A DNA stretch of 64,000 nucleotides from Paracoccus sp. S3-43 (GCF_029027965.1 NZ_CP119082.1:1034001-1098000), one strand, 5' to 3'; shown: positions 16,720 through 26,179, numbered from the stretch's first letter. Numbers and translations are program-made. Notes: generated from the sequence alone by a model not told the origin.

Positions 16720-18138
16720 ATGGTCGACATCCGGCTGACGAATACCCGCACCCGAGCCAAGCAGCCCTTCACGCCGCTGGATCCGCGGAACGTGCGCCTG
16801 TATCTGTGCGGACCGACCGTCTATGACCGCGCGCATCTGGGCAATGCCCGGCCGGTGCTGGTCTTCGACGTGCTGGTGCGGCTGCTGCGCCATGTCTATG
16901 GCGCGGATCACGTCACCTATGTGCGCAACTTCACCGATGTGGACGACAAGATCAACGCCCGCGCCGCCGCCACCGGCCGCACCATCCGCGAGATCACCGA
17001 GCAAACGGTGGCCTGGTATCACGAGGACATGGACGCGCTTGGCGCCGACCGTCCCGATCACGAGCCGCGCGCGACCGAATATATCGTGCAGATGGTCGCG
17101 ATGATCGAAACCCTGGTCGCGCGCGGCAACGCCTATGCCGCCGAAGGCCATGTCCTGTTCGACGTGCGCTCCTTTCCCGAATACGGCCGCCTGTCGGGCC
17201 GGTCGGTCGACGACATGATCGCGGGCGCGCGGGTCGAGGTGGCGCCCTTCAAGCGCGATCCGCTGGATTTCGTGCTGTGGAAGCCGTCCGATCCCGATCA
17301 GCCCGGCTGGGACAGCCCCTGGGGCCGGGGCCGTCCGGGCTGGCATATCGAATGCTCGGCCATGTCCGAGGCGCTGCTGGGGCCCAGCTTCGACATCCAC
17401 GGCGGCGGCATCGACCTGCAATTCCCGCATCACGAGAACGAGGTCGCGCAAAGCTGCTGCGCCCATCCGGGGGCCGGTTTCGCCAATGTCTGGCTGCATA
17501 ACGAGATGTTGCAGGTCGAGGGCAAGAAGATGTCCAAGAGCCTGGGCAACTTCTTCACCGTCCGCGACCTGCTGGACCGCCGCATCGCCGGCGAGGTGAT
17601 CCGCTATGTCCTGCTGTCCACCCATTACCGCAAGCCGATGGACTGGACCCAGGCCAAGGCCGACGAGGCGCGCGACATCCTGTGGCAATGGCGGCTGCTG
17701 ACCAAGGACGTGGATCCCGCCGCCGCGCCGCACCCCGAGGTGGTCGAGGCCATCGCCAACGACCTGAACACCCCCGGCGCCATCGCCGTGCTGCACCGGC
17801 TGAAGGACGACCCGGCCACGCTGCTGGCCTCGGCCCGGTTCATCGGGCTGTTGCAGGCGGGCGACGACGGCTGGATGCACAAGGATTATCAGGCGCTCGA
17901 CAGCCAGTCGGATTACAGGGATTTCGACCAGATCCTGGCCGCCTTGCAGGACCGGCTGGCCGCGATCCGCGCCCAGGCGAGGGACAGCAAGGATTTCTCG
18001 CATCTGGACCGGGCCAAGTCCGACCTGACCGCCGCCGGGCTGGAGGTGCGCATGTCCAAGGCGGGGATCGAACTGCTGGTCCGCCCCACCACGGTCCAGA
18101 AGGATGTCGCCTGCATCGCCGAGCGGCTGCTGACGTGA
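16720..18138 (+). CDS. cysS: Cysteinyl-tRNA synthetase
   Basis: The 472-residue class I synthetase has [10 protein letters not shown] (zinc ligand Cys30), the HIGH-equivalent HLGN (residues 39-42), the zinc-site segments ECSAMS and [11 protein letters not shown], and KMSKS (270-274). It charges tRNA-Cys. An upstream in-frame opening to 16624 is rejected because MVDIRLTNT is the family start and a GGAAGAAAGG site precedes it. Its stop overlaps the next gene (GTGA). Confidence 0.95.
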   Translation: MVDIRLTNTRTRAKQPFTPLDPRNVRLYLCGPTVYDRAHLGNARPVLVFDVLVRLLRHVYGADHVTYVRNFTDVDDKINARAAATGRTIREITEQTVAWYHEDMDALGADRPDHEPRATEYIVQMVAMIETLVARGNAYAAEGHVLFDVRSFPEYGRLSGRSVDDMIAGARVEVAPFKRDPLDFVLWKPSDPDQPGWDSPWGRGRPGWHIECSAMSEALLGPSFDIHGGGIDLQFPHHENEVAQSCCAHPGAGFANVWLHNEMLQVEGKKMSKSLGNFFTVRDLLDRRIAGEVIRYVLLSTHYRKPMDWTQAKADEARDILWQWRLLTKDVDPAAAPHPEVVEAIANDLNTPGAIAVLHRLKDDPATLLASARFIGLLQAGDDGWMHKDYQALDSQSDYRDFDQILAALQDRLAAIRAQARDSKDFSHLDRAKSDLTAAGLEVRMSKAGIELLVRPTTVQKDVACIAERLLT

Positions 18139-18914
18139 CGCTTGTCGCCTGCACCGAACTGGTGCGGACGCAGGATCCCGACCGCTTCGGCGCGACGCTG
18201 GTCGCCGCGCCGCAGGATCGTCCCGCTTTGATAACGCTTTACGCGCTGAACCTCGAAATCGCGCGGGCGCCGTTCCAGTCGGCGGAACCCATGCTGGCCG
18301 AGATGCGGCTGCAATGGTGGATCGACCGGCTGGAGGGGATGGGGGCGGGCAGGCCGCCGCCGCTGCACGATGTGCTGACGCCGCTGTGGGACGCCTGGGG
18401 AGCCGACGCCGGACGGCTGGCGCCGCTGGCCGAGGCGCGCCGCCGCGACTGCGAAAGACAGCCCTTCGACAGCGCCGATGCCGTCGCGGCCTATGTCGCG
18501 GATACGGCGGGACGGCTGATGGCCGGGGCTGCCGGACGGCTGGGCGCGCAGGGCGCGGCGCTGGATGTGGCCGCCGATCAGGGCCTGGGGGCGGGGCTGG
18601 CCGCCTGGCTGCGCGCGCTGCCCCGGTTGCAGCCCATCGGCCTGGGACTGGCCGCCGAAAACACCGCAGAGACTGCCGCCTTGGCGGGCATGGCGCGCGA
18701 CGCCCTGGCCCGCGCAGCCCGGTCGCGGGCCATGCTGCCAAAGCGGGCAGCGGCGGCGCTATATCCCGGCCCGCGCGTCCTGCCGTTCCTGGCGTCGGTT
18801 CGTCGAGGCGACATCAATTTCTTCAAGCAAGATACTGACATCACGCCGTTTCAACGCCGATCTTCTTTGGCCTGGCTGGCGCTGACCGGCCGCTGGCGGC
18901 GGCGGAGCGGATAA
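18135..18914 (+). CDS. Squalene/phytoene-synthase-like protein (NDUFAF6 type)
   Basis: The 259-residue protein starts with GTG overlapping the cysS stop by 4 bp. It has the all-helical isoprenoid-synthase-like pattern: [16 protein letters not shown] followed by [14 protein letters not shown], which resembles the complex I assembly factor NDUFAF6 (FN-E(I/L)A, MR-Q-W). The Asp-rich metal motifs needed for prenyl-diphosphate condensation (DxxxD) are not visible; the place of the second motif holds AAENTAETA. It is therefore probably not an active phytoene synthase. No carotenoid genes are nearby. The true role is unknown; respiratory complex assembly is a family-based guess. Confidence 0.75.
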   Translation: MTLVACTELVRTQDPDRFGATLVAAPQDRPALITLYALNLEIARAPFQSAEPMLAEMRLQWWIDRLEGMGAGRPPPLHDVLTPLWDAWGADAGRLAPLAEARRRDCERQPFDSADAVAAYVADTAGRLMAGAAGRLGAQGAALDVAADQGLGAGLAAWLRALPRLQPIGLGLAAENTAETAALAGMARDALARAARSRAMLPKRAAAALYPGPRVLPFLASVRRGDINFFKQDTDITPFQRRSSLAWLALTGRWRRRSG

Positions 18915-18992
18915 AATTCGCCGCATAAACCCTCTTTTCACCCTTTCCCCGATATGAAAGGAATTGGACGGGCGCAGGGCGGGAAGGATCTC

Positions 18993-19862
18993 ATGGCCAA
19001 GGGGTTGGATGCACAGGCCAGGCAGGGCTATGCCCTGATCGCGCCGCCGTTCCTGTATGCGCTGCTGATCCTGGCCGCGCCCCTGCTGACCATCCTGACC
19101 TACAGCTTTCTGACCGACGGCTATCTTGAGGTCGTGCGCGACGTCACCCTGGCCAATTACGTCCAGGTCTGGACCGACCCCATCGTCCGAACGGTGATGA
19201 TGCGGTCGCTGATGGTCTCGGCCCTGGTGACGCTGGTCACGGTGCTGCTGGCCTTTCCGGTGGCCTATTACGTCAGCTTCATGGTGCGGCCCGAAAAGAA
19301 GGCGACCTGGCTGTTCCTGATCACGATTCCCTTCTGGACCAGCTATCTGATCCGGGTGTTCCTGTGGAAGGTGATCCTGGGCTATAACGGCGTCATCAAC
19401 TCGACCCTGACCGGGCTGGGGATCATCGACGAACCGCTGACCTTCATCCTTTATAACGTCAACTCCATCGTCATCACGCTGGCCCATGCCTATGCGCCCT
19501 TCGCGATCCTGCCGATCTTCGTGGCCCTGGAAAAGATCGACCGTTCCCTGCTGGAGGCCGGGCGGGATCTGGGCGAAAGCCGGGCGATGACCTTCTGGCG
19601 GGTGACGCTGCCGCTGGCCATGCCGGGCGTTCTGGCGGCGGTGCTGATCGTGTTCATCCCCACCATCGGCGATTACGTCACGCCCGAACTGATCGGCGGC
19701 GGCAAGATCCCGATGATCGCTAACCTGATCCAGGTGCAGATGCTGGCGCTGGACAACCGGCCGCTGGGATCCGCGCTGGCGGTGACCGCCATGGCCATCG
19801 TGGCGCTTGTCAGCGTGGTCTTCCTGTTCGTCAACCGCCGCTTCCTGAAGGTGCGGTCATGA
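18993..19862 (+). CDS. potB: Spermidine/putrescine-type ABC transporter permease
   Basis: The 289-residue protein has about six membrane helices. It has the PotB-like loop FVALEKIDRSLLEAGRDLGESRAMTFWRVTLPLAMPG (EAA motif), followed by FIPTIGDYVTPELIGGGKIPMIANLI, characteristic of polyamine permeases. The start at 18993 is preferred over 18954 because a GGGAAGGA site lies just upstream. The stop overlaps potC by 4 bp. Substrate specificity is inferred from family similarity only, since no binding protein is encoded next to it. Confidence 0.88.
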   Translation: MAKGLDAQARQGYALIAPPFLYALLILAAPLLTILTYSFLTDGYLEVVRDVTLANYVQVWTDPIVRTVMMRSLMVSALVTLVTVLLAFPVAYYVSFMVRPEKKATWLFLITIPFWTSYLIRVFLWKVILGYNGVINSTLTGLGIIDEPLTFILYNVNSIVITLAHAYAPFAILPIFVALEKIDRSLLEAGRDLGESRAMTFWRVTLPLAMPGVLAAVLIVFIPTIGDYVTPELIGGGKIPMIANLIQVQMLALDNRPLGSALAVTAMAIVALVSVVFLFVNRRFLKVRS

Positions 19863-20671
19863 CCGGGAAGGGCCGCGGCTTGCAGGTCTATGCGTTGTTC
19901 TACCTGCTTTTCCTTTATGCGCCGATCATCCTGCTGCCGCTGTTCGCCTTCAATTCCGGCACCATCATCGCCTTCCCGCTGCAAGGCTTCACGACCGGCT
20001 GGTTCGGGCAGATGTGGGCCAATGCGACGCTGCGCAGCGCGCTGGCCAATTCGCTGCTGATCGCGGTCAGCGCGTCGATCCTGGCGACCTGCCTGGGGGT
20101 CTTCGCGGCGCGCGCCTCGACCCGGTTCGAATTTCCGGGCAAGGGCGGCATGATGGGGTTCATCCTGCTGCCGATGGTGCTGCCGGAAATCATCGTCGCC
20201 ATGTCGCTGCTGGTGGTTCTTCTGGGCATGGGCGTGCAACTGTCGATCCTGACGGTGATCGTGGGCCACACGCTGATCTGCATGCCCTATGCCATCGCGA
20301 TCCTGTCCACCGCGTTTTCCAGCCTCGACAAGTCGCTTGAGGAGGCGGCCTATGACCTGGGCGAAACGAAGTGGAGCGCGTTCCGGCTGGTCACGCTGCC
20401 CCTGGTGATGCCGGGGATCGTCAGCTCGCTGCTGATCGCCTTCACCATCAGCCTGGACGAATTCATCATCGCCTTCTTCCTGGCGGGCAACCAGCCGACG
20501 CTGCCCACCTATATCTTCAGCCAGTTGCGGTTCCCCAAGCAGATCCCGATGATCATGGCGCTTGGCACCGTGCTGGTCGCCCTGTCCATCGTGCTTCTGG
20601 CGATGGGCGAATATTTCCGCCGCCGCGGCAATGCCCGGCTGGGCGGCAAACCGACCGGAGGGTTCCTGTGA
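19859..20671 (+). CDS. potC: Spermidine/putrescine-type ABC transporter permease
   Basis: The 270-residue second permease has six predicted helices. It contains the PotC landmarks FNSGTIIAFPLQGFTTGWF, the EAA loop SLDKSLEEAAYDLGETKWSAFRLVTLPLVMPG and the segment FTISLDEFIIAFFLAGNQPTLPTYIFSQLRF, which is strongly diagnostic. It is coupled to potB upstream (ATGA overlap) and to the ATPase gene downstream (GTGA overlap). Confidence 0.9.
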   Translation: MTGKGRGLQVYALFYLLFLYAPIILLPLFAFNSGTIIAFPLQGFTTGWFGQMWANATLRSALANSLLIAVSASILATCLGVFAARASTRFEFPGKGGMMGFILLPMVLPEIIVAMSLLVVLLGMGVQLSILTVIVGHTLICMPYAIAILSTAFSSLDKSLEEAAYDLGETKWSAFRLVTLPLVMPGIVSSLLIAFTISLDEFIIAFFLAGNQPTLPTYIFSQLRFPKQIPMIMALGTVLVALSIVLLAMGEYFRRRGNARLGGKPTGGFL

Positions 20672-21810
20672 CCGATTCCCGTTGCGATCGGCTGGATGCC
20701 GCGAAGCCGATGATCGAATGCCGGGGCGTTCACAAGCATTACGGCGATTACCACGCCCTGCGCGGCATCGACCTGACCATCCGTGCGGGCGAGTTCTTCT
20801 CGCTTCTGGGGCCGTCTGGCTGTGGCAAAACCACGCTGCTGCGCACCATCGCGGGGTTCGAGGATATCTCGGACGGCGCCATCCTGATCGACGAAAAGCG
20901 CATGGAGGAGGTGCCCGCGAACAAGCGGCCCACCAACATGGTGTTCCAGTCCTATGCGATCTTTCCGCACCTGACCGTCGCGCAGAACGTCGCCTTCGGC
21001 TTGCGCCGGGATCCGCGCGGCAAGGCGGAGAAGGCGGCCCTGGTGGACGAGGCGCTGGCCATGGTGGGCCTGCGCGGCTATGGCAACCGCGCCGCGCACG
21101 CGCTGTCGGGCGGACAGCGCCAGCGGGTCGCGCTGGCCCGCGCGTTGATCCTCAAGCCCAAGGTGCTGCTCTTGGACGAGCCGCTGTCGGCGCTGGACCG
21201 CAAGATGCGCGAACAGATGCAGGTGGAGCTGATCAAGCTGCAACGCCAGGTCGGCATCACCTTCGTCCTGGTGACCCATGACCAGGAGGAAGCCCTGGTC
21301 ATGTCCGACCGCATCGCCGTCATGTTCGAGGGCGAGATCGCCCAGCTTGACGGCCCCGAGGCGCTCTATGCCCGCCCCGCCAACCGCCGCGTCGCGGATT
21401 TCATCGGCGTGATGAACTTCCTGCCCGCGCGGATCCTGGGCGAGAAGGACGGGATCGTCACGGCCGAGGCTCCGGGCCTGGGCGTGGTGGACCTGCCCGC
21501 CCGGCAGGTCAGCCGCGCGAATCCCGACGATGACGGCCCGACCATCGGTTTCCGCCCGGAAACGATGACCCTTGTGGGGCCGACCCAGACCCATACCCAG
21601 CCGCGCGAGACGAACGCCACCATCGACGAGGTCGTCTATTACGGCGACATGACCTATTACGACCTGCGGCTGGATGGCGCGGGGGCCACGGACGGCAAGG
21701 CGCGGCCGGTGCGGATTTCCATGCGCAATGTCTTCGGCCGCGACGTACAGGACGTGGGCACGCGCACCCGGCTGGCCTGGTCGCCGGGGTCGCTGGTGCT
21801 GTTTCGTTAG
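20668..21810 (+). CDS. potA: Spermidine/putrescine-type ABC transporter ATP-binding protein
   Basis: The 380-residue ABC ATPase has Walker A GPSGCGKT (about residue 50), the Q-loop FQSYAIFPHLTV, signature LSGGQRQRV, Walker B VLLLDEPLSALD and the switch His in LVTHDQEEAL. A C-terminal TOBE-type regulatory domain follows (GFRPETM, VVYYGDMTYYDLRL). It energises PotBC. The GTG at 20668 overlaps the potC stop; an ATG at 20710 is a shorter alternative. A potD-type binding protein gene is missing on both sides. Confidence 0.9.
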   Translation: MTDSRCDRLDAAKPMIECRGVHKHYGDYHALRGIDLTIRAGEFFSLLGPSGCGKTTLLRTIAGFEDISDGAILIDEKRMEEVPANKRPTNMVFQSYAIFPHLTVAQNVAFGLRRDPRGKAEKAALVDEALAMVGLRGYGNRAAHALSGGQRQRVALARALILKPKVLLLDEPLSALDRKMREQMQVELIKLQRQVGITFVLVTHDQEEALVMSDRIAVMFEGEIAQLDGPEALYARPANRRVADFIGVMNFLPARILGEKDGIVTAEAPGLGVVDLPARQVSRANPDDDGPTIGFRPETMTLVGPTQTHTQPRETNATIDEVVYYGDMTYYDLRLDGAGATDGKARPVRISMRNVFGRDVQDVGTRTRLAWSPGSLVLFR

Positions 21811-22130
21811 GGGCCGGGATGCCCAAGCTGCGATTGGCGAAGGCCATCGCCTTCGCCACGCGATGTCCTTGCCTTCCCGCGCCGCCGGGCCCCGAAGGCC
21901 CGGCCAGCGCCCGCCCCGCCCCCAGGCGGGCGCTTACCCGCCCCCCTCGGGTCGGGCGCTGGCCTTTCCGTGGTCATGGGATTGGGCCGTCTTTTGTGGC
22001 ACCGTCACACAAAGGGCGGGGAAAACGCGATGCGTTTCCTGATCCCGCCTGCAAGCATAAGGGGCGCCCGCTTGCGAAACCCCGGCCGCTTGCCTAGAAC
22101 GCGCCCTGACTTGGCTGAAAGGGGCGCGTC
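21811..22130. other. Intergenic region with nested GC-rich inverted repeats
   Basis: This 320-bp gap between potA and ychF has no convincing gene; a plus-strand opening (21819-22097) looks like chance in GC-rich DNA. It holds a 12-bp perfect inverted repeat (GGCCAGCGCCCG at 21902-21913, CGGGCGCTGGCC at 21953-21964). Inside lie a competing 9-bp hairpin (GCGCCCGCC at 21907-21915 with GGCGGGCGC at 21925-21933) and a 5-bp one (21936-21940 with 21948-21952). The outer stem is followed by TTT and may end potA transcription. The ychF promoter is at its right end. Confidence 0.6.
22072..22100 (+). promoter_or_regulatory. Promoter of ychF
   Basis: TTGCGA (22072-22077) and TAGAAC (22095-22100) are exactly 17 bp apart, about 30 bp before the ychF start. 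Confidence 0.6.
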
Positions 22131-23228
22131 ATGGGCTTTCGCATGGGAATTGTCGGCTTGCCGAATGTGGGCAAATCGACGCTGTTCAACGCGCTGACGA
22201 AAACCGCCGCCGCGCAGGCCGCGAATTTTCCCTTCTGCACCATCGAACCGAATGTGGGCGATGTGGCGGTTCCCGATCCGCGCCTGGATACCTTGGCCGG
22301 GATCGCTGGCAGCAAGCAGATCATCCCGACGCGCATCACCTTCGTGGACATCGCGGGCCTTGTGAAGGGCGCCAGCAAGGGCGAGGGGTTGGGCAACCAG
22401 TTCCTGGCCAATATCCGCGAGGTCGACGCCATCGCCCATGTGCTGCGCTGTTTCGAGGACGGCGACGTGACCCATGTCGAGGGCCGCGTCGATCCCGTCG
22501 CCGATGCCGAAACCATCGAGACCGAGCTGATGATCGCCGACCTGGAATCGGTCGAACGCCGCCTTGCCAACATCGCCCGCAAGCTGAAGGGCGGCGACAA
22601 GGATGCGGTGGCGCAGGAAAAGCTGCTGAAGGCCGCGCAGGCGGCGCTGGAATCCGGCAAGCCCGCCCGCACCGTGCAGGTCGCCGACGAGGACCGGCGC
22701 GCCTGGGAGATGCTGCAACTGCTGACCGCCAAGCCCGTCCTGTTCGTCTGCAATGTCGAGGAGGACAAGGCCGCCACCGGCAACGCCCAGTCCGACCGCG
22801 TGGCCGAGATGGCCCGCGCGCAGGGGGCGGGCCATGTGGTGATCTCGGCCCGGATCGAGGAGGAGATCAGCCAGCTTCCCGCCGAGGAAGCCGCGATGTT
22901 CCTGGAGGAGATGGGCCTGCACGAGGCCGGTCTGGACCGCCTGATCCGCGAGGGTTACAAGCTGCTGGGCCTGGACACCTATTTCACCGTCGGCCCCAAG
23001 GAGGCCCGCGCCTGGACCATCCACAAGGGCACCCTGGCCCCGCAGGCGGCCGGCGTGATCCACGGCGATTTCGAACGCGGCTTCATCCGGGCCGAGACCA
23101 TCGCCTATGACGATTACGTCGCCTGCAAGGGCGAGGCGGGCGCGCGCGAGGCGGGCAAGTTCCGGATTGAGGGCAAGACCTATGCCGTCAAGGACGGCGA
23201 CGTGCTGCATTTCCTGTTCAACGCCTGA
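22131..23228 (+). CDS. ychF: Ribosome-associated, redox-regulated P-loop ATPase
   Basis: The 365-residue Obg-family protein has G1 GLPNVGKS (residues 9-16), G3-like FVDIAGLVKGASKGEGLGNQFL and the G4 equivalent NVEE in place of NKxD, which is why YchF prefers ATP. A coiled-coil insert (about 130-165) and a C-terminal TGS domain (DTYFTVGPKEARAWTIHKGT, DYVACKGEAGAREAGKFR) complete it. YchF binds ribosomes and tempers oxidative-stress responses in other bacteria. It is a single-gene unit with its own promoter. Confidence 0.95.
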   Translation: MGFRMGIVGLPNVGKSTLFNALTKTAAAQAANFPFCTIEPNVGDVAVPDPRLDTLAGIAGSKQIIPTRITFVDIAGLVKGASKGEGLGNQFLANIREVDAIAHVLRCFEDGDVTHVEGRVDPVADAETIETELMIADLESVERRLANIARKLKGGDKDAVAQEKLLKAAQAALESGKPARTVQVADEDRRAWEMLQLLTAKPVLFVCNVEEDKAATGNAQSDRVAEMARAQGAGHVVISARIEEEISQLPAEEAAMFLEEMGLHEAGLDRLIREGYKLLGLDTYFTVGPKEARAWTIHKGTLAPQAAGVIHGDFERGFIRAETIAYDDYVACKGEAGAREAGKFRIEGKTYAVKDGDVLHFLFNA

Positions 23229-23231
23229 CCG

Positions 23232-23981
23232 TCAGCGGCCCCACAGGAACCAGGCCGCGAGGGCGGCCAGCAGGATCAGGGCCAGGATGCCGCCGGTGCC
23301 GCGCCACCAGGGCGCGCGCTCCAGCGGATCGACCGACAGGGGCGCGACCCCGTGCCCCAGGCTTTCGCGAATCCGCTGCCAGGCGCGGGCCGGGGCCATG
23401 ACCGGCGTCAGGCCATCGGCGAACCGCGCCAGCCGTTCCTGCCAGTCCGCAAGCCGCGCCCTGTCCTGGGATTCGCCCCCGCGCAGCCCAAGCGCCTGTT
23501 CGGCCGCCGCGACGCTGTCGGCATCGTCGGCGGCATGGCCGGCCAGCCGCTCCAACCCCTCGTGCAGGGCGTGGCGCGCCTCATCGGTGGACATGCCCTG
23601 GCGGTCGGCAAGCTGGCGATAATCCAGGCCCTCAAGATAGGCGGCGCGCAGCAGGGCCAGCGCATCACCCCCTCCGCCCCCCGCGGGGACCGGGGGCAGG
23701 GCCAGCCCGCCGCGGCGCGCCATCGCCCGGTCGCGGGCCTGCACGGCCAGCCAAGCCGTCGGCGACAGCCCGCTGTCCGGGAAACGCGCGGCCTCCTTCC
23801 AGATGCCGATATAGACCTGTTCCAGCACCTCCTCGGCCTCTCGGCGGTCCTTCAGGATCGACAGGCACAGCGCGTTCAGCCGGGCCGAGCTGGCCTGATA
23901 CAGCGCGTCGAAGGCGCGGCGGTCGGCCTTGGCGACGCGCGCGATCAGATCCGACAGCATCCTGTGATGGGCTTCCGGCAA
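23232..23981 (-). CDS. ECF-like sigma factor fused to a truncated membrane anti-sigma module
   Basis: The 249-residue protein combines modules usually found in two proteins. Residues 10-90 resemble sigma region 2 (RRAFDALYQASSARLNALCL, EAEEVLEQVYIGIWKEA, SPTAWLAVQARDRAMARR). Residues 107-147 resemble region 4 (LLRAAYLEGLDYRQLADRQG, then MSTDEARHALHEGLERL). Residues 157-208 resemble the cytoplasmic part of RskA-type anti-sigma factors (EQALGLRGGES, then W-ERLARFADGLTPVMAPARAWQRI). Residues 229-247 form one membrane helix, after which the protein ends without a periplasmic domain. It may be a self-anchored, self-inhibited sigma factor. Start and stop look intact, and it is convergent with ychF. 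The fused reading is inference from motifs. Confidence 0.65.
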   Translation of the reverse strand: MPEAHHRMLSDLIARVAKADRRAFDALYQASSARLNALCLSILKDRREAEEVLEQVYIGIWKEAARFPDSGLSPTAWLAVQARDRAMARRGGLALPPVPAGGGGGDALALLRAAYLEGLDYRQLADRQGMSTDEARHALHEGLERLAGHAADDADSVAAAEQALGLRGGESQDRARLADWQERLARFADGLTPVMAPARAWQRIRESLGHGVAPLSVDPLERAPWWRGTGGILALILLAALAAWFLWGR

Positions 23982-24108
23982 TGGCCACGATCCTCTTATG
24001 GTTGCGCGGCCAACTTAGCAGCCGTCCCGGCCCCGTCAACGCAGCGGCGGCTTGCGCATGGCGGACTTATGCGCAATCAAGGCAACGATACGATGAAAGG
24101 GCCTTGCG

Positions 24109-25083
24109 ATGCTCGACATGAACGCCAAACCGACTGACGAGATCGACCTGCGCGAGGTGTTCGGTCTGGACAGCGACATGAAGGTCAAGGGGTTCGCCGA
24201 ACGCAGCGACCGGGTGCCCGAGATCGACAGCACCTACAAGTTCGATCCCGACACCACGATGGCGATCCTGGCGGGCTTCGCCTATAACCGCCGGGTGATG
24301 ATCCAGGGCTATCACGGCACCGGGAAATCCACGCATATCGAGCAGGTGGCGGCGCGGCTGAACTGGCCCTGCGTGCGGGTGAACCTGGACAGCCATGTCA
24401 GCCGCATCGACCTGATCGGCAAGGACGCGATCAAGCTGGTGGACGGCAAGCAGGTCACGGTGTTCCACGAAGGCATCCTGCCCTGGGCGCTGCGCAACCC
24501 GACCGCCATCGTCTTTGACGAATACGACGCGGGCCGGGCCGACGTGATGTTCGTGATCCAGCGGGTTCTGGAGACCGACGGCAAGCTGACCCTGCTGGAC
24601 CAGAACGAGGTGATCACGCCCAACCCCTATTTCCGGCTGTTTGCCACCGCCAACACCGTGGGCCTGGGCGATACCACCGGGCTTTATCACGGCACCCAGC
24701 AGATCAACCAGGGCCAGATGGACCGCTGGTCGCTGGTCAGCACGCTCAACTATCTGTCCCACGACGCCGAGGCCGCCATCGTGCTGGCCAAGAACCCGAC
24801 CTACAACACCGAAAAGGGCCGCAAGACCATCAACCAGATGGTGACGCTGGCCGACCTGACGCGGACGGCCTTCATGCAGGGCGATCTGTCCACCGTCATG
24901 TCGCCGCGCACGGTCATCACCTGGGCGCAGAACGCGCGGATCTTCGGCGACAATATCGGCTATGCCTTCCGGCTGACCTTCCTGAACAAATGCGACGAAC
25001 TGGAACGCCAGACCGTCGCCGAATTCTATCAGCGGCTGTTCGACGAGGAACTGCCGGAAAGCGCCGCCGCCAGGGCGAAGTGA
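24109..25083 (+). CDS. cobS: Cobaltochelatase subunit CobS
   Basis: The 324-residue AAA+ protein begins [21 protein letters not shown] and has Walker A GYHGTGKS (residues 67-74), [13 protein letters not shown], Walker [12 protein letters not shown] and [20 protein letters not shown], all typical of aerobic CobS. With CobT it drives ATP-dependent cobalt insertion by CobN into hydrogenobyrinic acid a,c-diamide. The B12 product serves the methylmalonyl-CoA mutase at the left of the window. Unusually, cobT does not follow; the next gene is on the other strand. Confidence 0.93.
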   Translation: MLDMNAKPTDEIDLREVFGLDSDMKVKGFAERSDRVPEIDSTYKFDPDTTMAILAGFAYNRRVMIQGYHGTGKSTHIEQVAARLNWPCVRVNLDSHVSRIDLIGKDAIKLVDGKQVTVFHEGILPWALRNPTAIVFDEYDAGRADVMFVIQRVLETDGKLTLLDQNEVITPNPYFRLFATANTVGLGDTTGLYHGTQQINQGQMDRWSLVSTLNYLSHDAEAAIVLAKNPTYNTEKGRKTINQMVTLADLTRTAFMQGDLSTVMSPRTVITWAQNARIFGDNIGYAFRLTFLNKCDELERQTVAEFYQRLFDEELPESAAARAK

Positions 25084-25120
25084 CGGGCAGGCGGGCCGGA
25101 TCGGCCCGCCGTCCCGGTCA

Positions 25121-26179
25121 TCAGACCTCTTCCGCCACCGGATAATCCACATAGCCCTTGGGCCCGCTGCCATAGAAGGTCGCCGGATCCGGATGGTTCA
25201 GGGCCAGACCGCTGCGCAGGCGGGCGGGCAGGTCGGGCGTGGCGATGAAGTCCTTGCCGAAGGCCACCGCATCCGCGCGGCCCGAGGCGACCAGATCGCG
25301 CGCGCTGTCGGGGGTCAGCCTTTCATTGGCGATCACCACGCCGCCGAAGGCCGCCTTGATATCGTCGATCAGGCTGTCAGGCCCCTGATATTCGCGCAGG
25401 CAGATGAAGGCGATCTTGCGGGCCGCCATCCCTTTCGCGACATGGGTGAACAACGCGCGGGGATCGCTGTCGCCCATGTCGTGGCTGTCGCCGCGCGGCG
25501 ACAGGTGCAGGCCCACCCGGTCCGCGCCCCAGACCGGAATGATCGCGTCGGCGATCTGGTTCAGGAAACGCACCCGGTTCTGGATCGATCCGCCATACTG
25601 GTCGGTCCGCCTGTTGCTGCCGTCTTGCAGGAACTGGTCGATCAGATAGCCGTTCGCGCCGTGGATCTCGACGCCGTCGAAGCCTGCTTCCTTGGCGCGG
25701 ATCGCGGCCTGCCGATAGGCGTCGACGATGCCGGGGATTTCGTCGGCGTCCAGGGCGCGCGGCGTTTCGTAGTCCTTTTTCGGGCGCAGCAGGCTGACAT
25801 GCCCGGCGGGGCGGACGGCACTGGGCGCGACGGGGGTTTCGCCGTTCAGAAAGACCGGGTCGGAAATCCGCCCGACATGCCATAGTTGCAGAAAGATCAG
25901 CCCGCCCGCGTCATGGACGGCCTTCGTGACCAGCTTCCAGCCTTCCATCTGCGCATCGTTCCAGATGCCCGGCGTGTCGGCATAGCCCACGCCCATCGGG
26001 GTGACGCTGGTCGCCTCGGACAGGATCAGCCCGGCGCCGGCGCGCTGCGCGTAATACTCGGCCATCAGCGCATTCGGCACGCGCGCGGTCCCGGCGCGGC
26101 TGCGGGTCAGCGGGGCCATGACGATGCGGTTCTTCAGCGTCAGCGGCCCGATTTGCAGGGGATCGAAAAGGGTCGGCAT
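25121..26179 (-). CDS. Old Yellow Enzyme family alkene reductase (NemA-like)
   Basis: The 352-residue flavoprotein starts MPTLFDPLQIGPLTLKNRIVMAPLTRSRA. It has the FMN-barrel motifs HVGRISDP and the catalytic HGAN-Y set (His173, Asn176, Tyr178 in EIHGANGYLIDQFL), followed by RTDQYGGSIQNR. Such enzymes reduce activated C=C bonds with NAD(P)H, using FMN. The start at 26179 has a GGAAGGA site; an in-frame extension to 26212 would add 11 residues without homology. The natural substrate cannot be told from sequence. Confidence 0.9.
   Translation of the reverse strand: MPTLFDPLQIGPLTLKNRIVMAPLTRSRAGTARVPNALMAEYYAQRAGAGLILSEATSVTPMGVGYADTPGIWNDAQMEGWKLVTKAVHDAGGLIFLQLWHVGRISDPVFLNGETPVAPSAVRPAGHVSLLRPKKDYETPRALDADEIPGIVDAYRQAAIRAKEAGFDGVEIHGANGYLIDQFLQDGSNRRTDQYGGSIQNRVRFLNQIADAIIPVWGADRVGLHLSPRGDSHDMGDSDPRALFTHVAKGMAARKIAFICLREYQGPDSLIDDIKAAFGGVVIANERLTPDSARDLVASGRADAVAFGKDFIATPDLPARLRSGLALNHPDPATFYGSGPKGYVDYPVAEEV

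Noticed and set aside
14800..18741. 1313-codon minus-strand reading frame opposite yejF and cysS
   Set aside because: Shadow of two well-supported genes; no ribosome site or recognisable domain.
18135..18914. Considered a carotenoid phytoene synthase
   Set aside because: Missing Asp-rich motifs and no carotenoid neighbours; NDUFAF6-like reading fits better.
21819..22097. 92-codon plus-strand ORF after potA
   Set aside because: It crosses the nested palindromes and the ychF promoter; Pro/Arg-rich low-complexity translation and no homology seen.
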